From positions 1-6,141 of the forward strand of contig JAUWYD010000071.1 of the NCBI GenBank assembly GCA_030616025.1: 6,141 nt of DNA. The letters run 5' to 3'. Positions 1 through 4,886 of this stretch are shown here, piece after piece. The DNA comes from Chloroflexota bacterium (GTDB taxonomy: Bacteria; Chloroflexota; Anaerolineae; UBA7937; B3-Chlor). Made by a program: the position numbers and the translations under genes. Numbering within the stretch: the stretch's first letter is position 1; every line of letters starts with the position of its first letter. The notes below the pieces were generated by a model. It was not told the DNA's origin. It did no database searches and saw only the letters and a list, made by a program, of their open reading frames with translations.

Positions 1-521
1 GCTGCCATGTTGACCGGAAACCCGCTCCACAGGTCCCAGGACCTGTAATACACCACGAAGTGCAGCTGCTCGTCCTGAACTCGAGTATCAATCAGCCTCA
101 AGCAGGGCGGGTGCTCCAGGAGAATGCTGGAGGCATCGCCAATGGTTATGCACCCCTGGTTGGTATTGTGCCCCTTCTCGTACTTCTCCGGAAGGGGAAG
201 TAGTTGATTGTGCACATAGCTGCCGTATGTGTACTCTTCGTCGGGCTGCTTGTCGGAGCCCACGAAATAGGAATGGTAGTACTCCTCAACGTATTCCATC
301 GTCGTCGGCGGAGGGGTGCCAACCCCTGGCGGTATCTGGGGCACGAGGGGTCGATGACCCGGGTTCGTAACCTTCAAGGCCAGGAATTCCAATTCCCTAC
401 GCCGTTTCCTCTCGAAGCTCCCCTGATCCACAGCATACTCCCTTCCTTCATCCAGCACCTTGCTGAGAAGAGTGAACCAGGCATCAGGGAGATCGAACGC
501 TTCAACACTCGTGATCTTCAC
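1..521 (-). CDS. thyA: Thymidylate synthase, archaeal-like type (3' end outside window)
   Basis: Makes dTMP from dUMP using methylenetetrahydrofolate, in the cytoplasm. I translated this frame by hand: 173 codons are open and run off the left edge. The proposed start is GTG at 519-521, because an in-frame TGA lies two codons upstream; GGTGAT about 5 nt before it can serve as ribosome binding site. Family landmarks in order: AWFTLLSKVLDEG near residues 14-26, RPLVPQIPPG near 57-66, YTYGS near 96-100, HPPCLRLID with the probable catalytic Cys139, and RSWDLWSGFPVN (158-170), which matches the RS-D---G-P-N phosphate and nucleotide binding block. All these key residues are present. The motifs resemble the archaeal and Dehalococcoides-type enzyme more than E. 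coli ThyA (Trp where ThyA has Cys in RSCD). It follows rplA where rplJ would be expected, and no promoter is visible in front of it. A dCMP hydroxymethylase-type relative is less likely. Confidence 0.87.
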   Translation of the reverse strand, partial: MKITSVEAFDLPDAWFTLLSKVLDEGREYAVDQGSFERKRRRELEFLALKVTNPGHRPLVPQIPPGVGTPPPTTMEYVEEYYHSYFVGSDKQPDEEYTYGSYVHNQLLPLPEKYEKGHNTNQGCITIGDASSILLEHPPCLRLIDTRVQDEQLHFVVYYRSWDLWSGFPVNMA

Positions 522-561
522 CTCTCATCACCGCCCAACAGCCGCTCAGGGTCACCAGGAG

Positions 562-593
562 AACCAAAAAACCTTCGTGCCCATGCACGAAGG
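562..593 (-). terminator. Intrinsic (Rho-independent) terminator after the L10 leader
   Basis: On the minus strand a perfect 9-bp stem (CCTTCGTGC / GCACGAAGG, arms at 585-593 and 572-580) with a 4-nt loop is followed directly by six T residues (571-566). This is a textbook intrinsic terminator. It lies between the L10-leader-like RNA and the thymidylate synthase start 40 nt further on. It is either the end of the rplK-rplA transcript or the switchable terminator of the leader. Confidence 0.85.
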
Positions 594-712
594 CCGCTGT
601 GTGCTTCGCTTCTGGACTACGAAGCACCGAGCCCACTGCCTGGGCAGGAGATTAAGCGCTCGTTGACGCTCCTGCTGTCTCCGGCGATACGACAATCCCG
701 ATGTAAATGCTT
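594..712 (-). ncRNA. Ribosomal protein L10 leader RNA, apparently without rplJ downstream
   Basis: The L10 leader is an mRNA structure bound by L10(L12)4 that lowers expression of rplJ-rplL. Seen here on the minus strand: the core CCGGAGACAGCAGG at 671-684, then GCTTAAT and CTCCTGCC at 643-657. GCAGG pairs with CCTGC and AGCG with CGCT, leaving an asymmetric TAATCT internal loop of the kind L10 recognises. Further hairpins follow: GCCCA/TGGGC at 631-645, and GTGCTTCG/CGAAGCAC with an 11-nt loop at 601-627, then the terminator. The position after rplA is the normal one, but the next gene is thymidylate synthase, not rplJ. From memory the usual core reads CCGAGG where this has CCCAGG, so some decay is possible. 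The ends given are approximate. Confidence 0.75.
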
Positions 713-725
713 AGACTTCGATCCT

Positions 726-1439
726 CTACGCCACCCGCAGAGCCAAGGCCTCGGCAATATCCACTTTGACTCCCGGCCCCATGGTAGAGGTCAAGACGAT
801 CTTTCTGATGTAATGGCCCTTGGCCCCTGACGGCCTAGCCCTCTGAACCGCATCCACAAGAGAAGCGAAATTCTCCACCAACTGTTCTGGCTGGAAGTCC
901 ACTTTGCCAATAGGAACGTGAATGTTGGCCGTCTTGTCCAACTTGAACTCAACGCGGCCCTTGCGCAACTCATCAATGACGCGATGCACATCCTCAGCGG
1001 GGACGACCGTTCCAGTCTTCGGGCTGGGCATCAACCCCCGTGGTCCCAAGATGCGACCAAGCTTGCTCACCTTTCCCATCATCTGTGGGATGGCGATGGT
1101 GGCGTCGAAATCCAACCACCCCTCTTCGATCTTCTTGGTCAGGTCATCGTCTGCCACGTAGTCCGCACCCGCCTCCTGCGCTAGCTTCGCCGCCTCTCCC
1201 TCAGCGAATACGACGATCCGCACCTCTTTGCCCGTACCGTAAGGCAGGCTGACGACTCCACGTACCTGCTGGTCGGCTTGACGAGGATCTAGATCCATGC
1301 GCATGTGAGTCTCCACAGTGGCGTTGAAGTTGCAGGTAGAGGTTCTCTGTACCAGATCGACGGCTTCCTGCGGAGAGTAGGATCTCCCCCTCTCGATCTC
1401 CTTCGCCGCCTCAACGTATTTCTTACCACGCTTCGCCAC
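726..1439 (-). CDS. rplA: 50S ribosomal protein L1
   Basis: Binds 23S rRNA at the mobile L1 stalk that helps release deacylated tRNA; in many bacteria it also represses its own operon. The 237-residue protein is full length for the family. It carries the L1 signature in order: IPQMMGKVSKLGRILGPRG around residues 117-135, then LMPSPKTGTV, with the C-terminal GHYIRKIVLTSTMGPG. The start is GTG at 1437-1439, which follows the rplK stop TAA (1440-1442) with no base between. A strong GAGGAGGG ribosome binding site lies inside the last codons of rplK, which points to translational coupling. It ends with TAG. The L10 leader follows within about 15-20 nt. Confidence 0.97.
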   Translation of the reverse strand: MAKRGKKYVEAAKEIERGRSYSPQEAVDLVQRTSTCNFNATVETHMRMDLDPRQADQQVRGVVSLPYGTGKEVRIVVFAEGEAAKLAQEAGADYVADDDLTKKIEEGWLDFDATIAIPQMMGKVSKLGRILGPRGLMPSPKTGTVVPAEDVHRVIDELRKGRVEFKLDKTANIHVPIGKVDFQPEQLVENFASLVDAVQRARPSGAKGHYIRKIVLTSTMGPGVKVDIAEALALRVA

Positions 1440-1868
1440 TTAGCCCTCCTCAACCACCAGGCCCATGCTTCGCGCCGTGCCCTCTATTATTCTCTCCGCC
1501 CCTGCCAGGTCTATGGCGTTCAGATCACTCATCTTCAACTGGGCTATCTCCCGTATCTGTTTGCGCGTCACCGTGCCCACCTTCTCCTCGGCCGGATCCA
1601 TCGATCCCTTCTCCACGCCAGCCGCCTTCTTCAACAGGTCAGATGCAGGAGGAGTTTTGGTCACAAAAGTGAACGACCGGTCAGCATAGATGGCAATCTC
1701 CACCGGTACTATTTGCCCCGCCTGGCTGGCCGTGCGAGCGTTGTACTCTTTGCAGAAAGCCATAATGTTGATACCATGTTGTCCCAAGGCGGTACCTACA
1801 GGCGGTGCCGGGCTGGCCTTCCCAGCCGGTATATGCAACTTAACCACGGCTGCCACTTTCTTTGCCAT
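1440..1868 (-). CDS. rplK: 50S ribosomal protein L11
   Basis: Binds the GTPase-associated centre of 23S rRNA, where elongation factors and RelA act. The protein is 142 residues, the usual length. The N-terminal domain (KLHIPAGKASPAPPVGTALGQHGINI, about residues 10-35) has the proline-rich segment typical of L11, and the C-terminal RNA-binding domain ends in RSMGLVVEE. The ATG start at 1866-1868 has a GGGAGG ribosome binding site in the 16-nt gap after nusG. It abuts rplA directly. I found no clear L1-binding mimic of 23S rRNA in the short gap, so autoregulation by L1 cannot be shown here. Confidence 0.97.
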   Translation of the reverse strand: MAKKVAAVVKLHIPAGKASPAPPVGTALGQHGINIMAFCKEYNARTASQAGQIVPVEIAIYADRSFTFVTKTPPASDLLKKAAGVEKGSMDPAEEKVGTVTRKQIREIAQLKMSDLNAIDLAGAERIIEGTARSMGLVVEEG

Positions 1869-1884
1869 TCACCCTCCCAGGTTC

Positions 1885-2670
1885 CTATTCGCTCTCCACC
1901 TGTAGGAAATCCAACTCCACGGGCGTCTCGCGCCCGAAGAAGGAAACGAGGAGACGCACTTTGCCTCTCTCCAGATTCAGACCATCAACCGTACCCAAGA
2001 AATCGGTGAAAGGACCATCAATGATCCTCACCGAGTCGCCAATGCGAAAACTGACCTTGACCTTGGGAGCGTCCTCCTCCATCCGTCGGAGGATGCCTTC
2101 TGATTCCTCCTCACGCAAAGGAGTGGGCTCGTTGCCGGACCCCACAAAGCCTGTCGCCCCCGGCGTGTTGCGTACCACAAACCACGATTCGTCGGTCATT
2201 ATCATGTCCACGAGGATGTAGCCGGGAAAGATCCTCTGTTCCACCGTGCGACGACGGCCATCTCGCAACTCAACGACTTCCTCTGTGGGAACGACAACCC
2301 CAAAGATGTAGTCCTGCATACCCATGGTTTCTATGCGGCTCTCAAGGTTCTTCTTCACTTTGTTCTCGTAGCCCGAATAGCTGTGGATCACATACCAGTG
2401 TCGTCCCTCTTGCTTTTCCTCTGCCTCTTCCTCGGGCTCAGCGGCAGTCTCATCCACCATCTGCTCTGGTTCAGGTTCCCGCTGTGCCAGTTCCTCTCCA
2501 GCCAGCTGCTGGTCGACGTCAGAGGCCGACCCTTCTACTTCCTGCCCCACCACAGTCCCCTCGTGCGCAACTTCTGGGTCCGCCGCCTCTACTCTGGCGT
2601 CCACGTCCTGATTCTCCACAGCTTGTTCTTCTTGAGTGTCTTCCCGAACCAGTTCTTGTTCCTCTAGCAT
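1885..2670 (-). CDS. nusG: Transcription elongation/termination factor NusG with a long acidic N-terminal arm
   Basis: NusG binds the RNA polymerase clamp through its NGN domain and contacts S10 or Rho through its KOW domain. From the ATG at 2668-2670 the protein is 261 residues. Residues 1-88 are low complexity, about 32 Asp/Glu against 4 Lys/Arg. The NGN domain starts at HWYVIHSYSGYENK (91-104) and includes FPGYILV (148-154) and RNTPGATGFVG (167-177); the KOW domain is GDSVRIIDGPF onwards (211-261). A typical NusG without extension is about 180 residues. The start was chosen because GAGG lies about 6 nt upstream, overlapping the secE stop, and the start is 7 nt after that stop. The frame stays open to 2724, but that would overlap secE. 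Met71, just before the NGN domain, is an alternative start but has no good ribosome binding site. Confidence 0.95.
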   Translation of the reverse strand: MLEEQELVREDTQEEQAVENQDVDARVEAADPEVAHEGTVVGQEVEGSASDVDQQLAGEELAQREPEPEQMVDETAAEPEEEAEEKQEGRHWYVIHSYSGYENKVKKNLESRIETMGMQDYIFGVVVPTEEVVELRDGRRRTVEQRIFPGYILVDMIMTDESWFVVRNTPGATGFVGSGNEPTPLREEESEGILRRMEEDAPKVKVSFRIGDSVRIIDGPFTDFLGTVDGLNLERGKVRLLVSFFGRETPVELDFLQVESE

Positions 2671-2677
2671 CCCAGCC

Positions 2678-2890
2678 TCATCGGACCACCAAAGCGAAGA
2701 GTTCCGTAAACAGCCAGTCCACAATGCCCAACCCTGCAGCCATGAGTATCGTAACCCCCAGCACGATAGCGGTCATGTTGAGGGCCTCCCTGCGGGTAGG
2801 CCACACTACTTTTCTCAACTCCGAACGCGTCTCTCGAAGGAACCTGGTTACGAAGTTCCCTTTCCTCCCTCTTGCGCCGTCTCTGGCCAT
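2678..2890 (-). CDS. secE: Preprotein translocase subunit SecE
   Basis: Small membrane subunit that clamps the two halves of SecY in the Sec channel. From the ATG at 2888-2890 the protein is 70 residues, a normal length for single-span SecE. It has a basic N-terminus (ARDGARGRKG), the conserved amphipathic segment FLRETRSELRKVVWPTRREA (about 16-35), then one membrane span up to the C-terminus (MTAIVLGVTILMAAGLGIV). AAGAGGT lies about 6 nt before this ATG. The frame is open to a GTG at 2953, but that start lies in the terminator-like hairpin region and has no ribosome binding site. nusG starts 7 nt downstream, so the two are coupled. Confidence 0.95.
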   Translation of the reverse strand: MARDGARGRKGNFVTRFLRETRSELRKVVWPTRREALNMTAIVLGVTILMAAGLGIVDWLFTELFALVVR

Positions 2891-2941
2891 AGATACCTCT
2901 TCACATCCCGTCGTCAGGGCTACGGTCTCCCTGCGCCTTTC

Positions 2942-2966
2942 AAAAAGCACCACCGAACATGGCGGT
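2942..2966 (-). terminator. Terminator-like hairpin between tRNA-Trp and secE
   Basis: On the minus strand ACCGCC (2961-2966) pairs with GGTGGT (2949-2954), 6 bp including one G-T pair, with a 6-nt loop. Then come GC and five T residues (2946-2942). The stem is short, so this is probably a weak or partial terminator or an RNA 3'-end signal. It would cut transcript level between the tRNA-Trp gene and secE-nusG-rplKA. I saw no convincing new promoter after it, so some read-through is expected. Confidence 0.5.
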
Positions 2967-2976
2967 TCCCCTCATT

Positions 2977-3053
2977 TGGCAAGCCCGGCAGGAGTTGAGC
3001 CCGCAACCTGCGGTCTTGGAGACCGCTGCTCCACTAACTTGAGCTACAGGCGT
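2977..3053 (-). tRNA. tRNA-Trp (anticodon CCA), CCA tail encoded
   Basis: A 77-nt cloverleaf. Acceptor 5' strand is ACGCCTG, D stem GCTC/GAGC, anticodon stem GCGGT/ACCGC with loop CTCCAAG (anticodon CCA), T stem GCGGG/CCTGC, acceptor 3' strand CGGGCTT, discriminator G73, then CCA. A1-U72 and G73 fit bacterial tRNA-Trp. Two oddities: position 2 (C) faces U71, a mismatch, and the T loop is CTCAACT, so position 54 is C in place of the near-universal T. The gene sits between rpmG and secE, 21 nt after the rpmG stop, and is almost certainly cotranscribed with them. Confidence 0.93.
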
Positions 3054-3074
3054 ACGTCACAGACTCTCGAACGA

Positions 3075-3239
3075 TCACTTGGTCTCACGATGGAGAGTAT
3101 GGATGCGGCAACGAGGACAGAACTTGGAGAACTCCATCCGTCCAGGATCATTCCTCCTGTTCTTGGCGGTGGTATAGTTACGTTCCTGGCACTCTGTACA
3201 GGCCAGAGTGACGATCACTCTAGCGCTCTTCTTGGCCAT
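3075..3239 (-). CDS. rpmG: 50S ribosomal protein L33, zinc-binding form
   Basis: Small 50S protein near the E site. I read a 54-residue frame by hand: it starts MAKKSARVIVTLACTEC and ends HTLHRETK, with TGA at 3075-3077. It has the zinc-ribbon pairs CTEC (residues 14-17) and CPRC (41-44), so it is the C+ paralogue type. The conserved NYTTAKNRRNDP block lies at about 21-32. AGGGAG lies about 6 nt before the ATG (3237-3239). It lies 51 nt after tuf and 21 nt before tRNA-Trp, the usual place for rpmG in this conserved cluster. Confidence 0.96.
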   Translation of the reverse strand: MAKKSARVIVTLACTECQERNYTTAKNRRNDPGRMEFSKFCPRCRIHTLHRETK

Positions 3240-3290
3240 TCTCGCTCCCTGGTCTCAACCCACGGCTATGGAGGCTAGCCCTCACTTCTG

Positions 3291-4493
3291 TCACTCTGCG
3301 ATCTTGGTAATCACTCCAGCGCCGACGGTTCGGCCTCCTTCACGAATGGCGAAGCGCGACCCCTCTTCCAGAGCCACCGGTATGATCAACTCCACCTGCA
3401 GGTTCACATTGTCCCCTGGCATCACCATCTCCACGCCCTCAGACAACGATACCGCCCCCGTCACGTCCATCGTCCTAATGAAGAATTGCGGCCGATACCC
3501 GGTGAAGAAGGGCGTGTGCCTTCCCCCCTCATCCTTCCGCAATACGTACACACTGCCCTCAAAGGTGGTGTGCGGCTTGATGCTCCCTGGCTTGGACAAC
3601 ACCATCCCTCGGTCTACGTCCTGCCTCTCTATCCCGCGCAGTAATAAGCCTACGTTGTCCCCAGCTATCCCTTGGTCCAGCAGCTTGTGGAACATCTCCA
3701 CCCCAGTGCACACCGTCTTGCGTACATCCCCTCCCAAACCTACGATGTCTACTTCCTCCCCAACGTTGACCGTCCCTCGCTCAATCCTCCCTGTCGCTAC
3801 CGTCCCCCGTCCCTTGATCCCAAAAACGTCCTCGATCGGCATCAGGAAAGGCTTGTCCATCTCCCTCTCAGGCGTGGGGATGTAGTTGTCTATCGCCTCC
3901 AGCAGTTCCCAGATAGCCTTGTACTCCGGAGCATCAGGGTCTGTGCTGGAAGAGTTCATGGCCTCCAAAGCCGAACCCCGCACGATGGGTATCTCGTCCC
4001 CAGGGAAATTGTACCCATCCAATAACTCCCGCAACTCCAACTCCACCAACTCCAGTAACTCCGGATCGTCCATCATGTCCACTTTGTTAAGGAACACCAC
4101 CATGCTGGGCACTTCCACCTGACGAGCCAACAAAACGTGCTCCCTCGTCTGAGGCATGGGCCCATCAGGAGCACTCACCACCAGGATCGCCCCATCCATC
4201 TGCGCCGCACCGGTGATCATGTTCTTGATGTAATCGGCGTGACCTGGACAGTCCACATGCGCGTAATGACGATTCTCCGTCTGATACTCCACATGAGAGA
4301 TGGCGATCGTCAGCCCCCGAGCCTTCTCCTCTGGAGCGTTGTCTATGGTGTCGAAAGGGCGATGCTCCGCCAATCCCTTGAAACTCAATACCTTCGTCAT
4401 GGCTGAGGTCAACGTGGTCTTGCCATGATCCACATGCCCTATCGTGCCCACATTCACATGAGGCTTGTCCCTTACAAACTTCTTCTTTGCCAT
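3291..4493 (-). CDS. tuf: Translation elongation factor Tu
   Basis: GTPase that delivers aminoacyl-tRNA to the ribosomal A site. The 400-residue protein is full length. GTP-binding motifs in order: GHVDHGKT (19-26), RGLTI with switch I Thr62, DCPGH (81-85, catalytic His85), NKVD (136-139) and SAL (174-176). Domains 2 and 3 follow, with the tRNA- and kirromycin-contacting C-terminal part complete to ITKIAE. Motif 2 reads RGLTI rather than the common RGITI, a conservative change. The ATG at 4491-4493 has GGGAGGT 7 nt upstream. It starts 25 nt after tRNA-Thr(GGU), so tRNA processing probably sets the mRNA 5' end. The arrangement matches tufB of E. coli, which also follows a tRNA cluster. Confidence 0.98.
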   Translation of the reverse strand: MAKKKFVRDKPHVNVGTIGHVDHGKTTLTSAMTKVLSFKGLAEHRPFDTIDNAPEEKARGLTIAISHVEYQTENRHYAHVDCPGHADYIKNMITGAAQMDGAILVVSAPDGPMPQTREHVLLARQVEVPSMVVFLNKVDMMDDPELLELVELELRELLDGYNFPGDEIPIVRGSALEAMNSSSTDPDAPEYKAIWELLEAIDNYIPTPEREMDKPFLMPIEDVFGIKGRGTVATGRIERGTVNVGEEVDIVGLGGDVRKTVCTGVEMFHKLLDQGIAGDNVGLLLRGIERQDVDRGMVLSKPGSIKPHTTFEGSVYVLRKDEGGRHTPFFTGYRPQFFIRTMDVTGAVSLSEGVEMVMPGDNVNLQVELIIPVALEEGSRFAIREGGRTVGAGVITKIAE

Positions 4494-4518
4494 TTTGGTA
4501 CCTCCCTATTCCAGGCAA

Positions 4519-4594
4519 TGGAGCCCACGATGGGACTTGAACCCATGACCGCGTTCTTACCAAGAACGTGCTCTACCGACTGAGCTACGTGGGC
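4519..4594 (-). tRNA. tRNA-Thr (anticodon GGU), CCA tail encoded
   Basis: A 76-nt cloverleaf with acceptor GCCCACG/CGTGGGC, D stem GCTC/GAGC, anticodon stem CGTTC/GAACG and loop TTGGTAA (anticodon GGT). T stem is ATGGG/CCCAT with loop TTCAAGT, then T73 and CCA. All stems pair perfectly. It is the last tRNA before tuf, equivalent to thrT of the E. coli thrU-tyrU-glyT-thrT-tufB operon. Confidence 0.97.
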
Positions 4595-4607
4595 AACTAG
4601 CCATAGG

Positions 4608-4689
4608 TGGGCAGGGAAGGATTCGAACCTCCGAAGGCTGAGCCAACTGATTTACAGTCAGTCCCCTTTGGCCGCTTGGGTACCTGCCC
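4608..4689 (-). tRNA. tRNA-Tyr (anticodon GUA), CCA tail not encoded
   Basis: An 82-nt class II tRNA. Acceptor GGGCAGG/CCTGCCC, D arm with CCC/GGG, anticodon stem ACTGA/TCAGT with loop CTGTAAA (anticodon GTA), a long variable arm (about GGCTCAGCC), and T arm GGAGG/CCTTC with loop TTCGAAT; discriminator A73. The next bases are CCT, not CCA, so the tail must be added by CCA transferase, unlike the three other tRNAs here. The gap to tRNA-Thr(GGU) is only 13 bp. Confidence 0.96.
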
Positions 4690-4709
4690 ATGAACTCCCA
4701 TTTCAGGAG

Positions 4710-4785
4710 TGGAGCCGACGGTGGGACTCGAACCCGCAACCGGCGGTTTACAAAACCGCTGCTCTGCCTCTTGAGCTACGTCGGC
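4710..4785 (-). tRNA. tRNA-Thr (anticodon UGU), CCA tail encoded
   Basis: A 76-nt cloverleaf: acceptor GCCGACG/CGTCGGC, D stem GCTC/GAGC, anticodon stem GCGGT/ACCGC with loop TTTGTAA (anticodon TGT), T stem GCGGG/CCCAC with one C-A mismatch, loop TTCGAGT, T73, CCA. It is the first gene of the operon, about 11 nt after the start predicted for the nearer promoter and about 47-50 nt after the farther one. It is equivalent to thrU. Confidence 0.96.
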
Positions 4786-4803
4786 TCATAATGTCTTACG
4801 GTA

Positions 4804-4832
4804 ATTATAGTGCCGGTTTTTCGTATGGTCAA
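4804..4832 (-). promoter_or_regulatory. Promoter P2 of the tRNA-tuf operon (proximal)
   Basis: On the minus strand the -35 box TTGACC (4827-4832) and the perfect -10 box TATAAT (4804-4809) are exactly 17 bp apart. The predicted start is near 4797, about 11 nt before the first tRNA. Five of six and six of six bases match the sigma-70 consensus. Confidence 0.8.
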
Positions 4833-4838
4833 ATACAT

Positions 4839-4867
4839 AGTATAGCAAATTCGCATCTCAATGTCAA
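4839..4867 (-). promoter_or_regulatory. Promoter P1 of the tRNA-tuf operon (distal)
   Basis: On the minus strand a perfect -35 box TTGACA (4862-4867) and a -10 box TATACT (4839-4844) are exactly 17 bp apart. The predicted start is near 4832-4836. It lies exactly 35 bp upstream of P2, so the two promoters are stacked end to end. The stretch that would hold an UP element (about 4873-4893) is not AT-rich and runs into the insertion sequence end. Confidence 0.82.
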
Positions 4868-4886
4868 CTCCGCGCTATCTCCCATG

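Noticed and set aside
204..830. Plus-strand open frame of 208 codons with a hydrophobic, signal-like N-terminus
   Set aside because: It runs antisense through thymidylate synthase, the leader RNA with its terminator, and the 3' end of rplA. It has no domain motif; the hydrophobic start is the complement of real coding sequence.
1869..1884. L1 translational operator before rplK
   Set aside because: The gap is only 16 nt and I saw no clear mimic of the 23S rRNA L1 site, so no regulatory feature is claimed.
2671..2724. Longer nusG start 18 codons upstream
   Set aside because: It would overlap the secE reading frame; the ATG at 2670 has a ribosome binding site at proper spacing and directly follows the secE stop.
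2891..2953. Longer secE start (GTG at 2951-2953)
   Set aside because: It begins inside the terminator-like hairpin and lacks a ribosome binding site; the ATG at 2890 has AAGAGGT and gives a normal SecE length.
3240..3290. GGCTAGCC palindrome between tuf and rpmG as a terminator
   Set aside because: It is a short 8-bp palindrome with no loop and no T-tract; it is likely chance.
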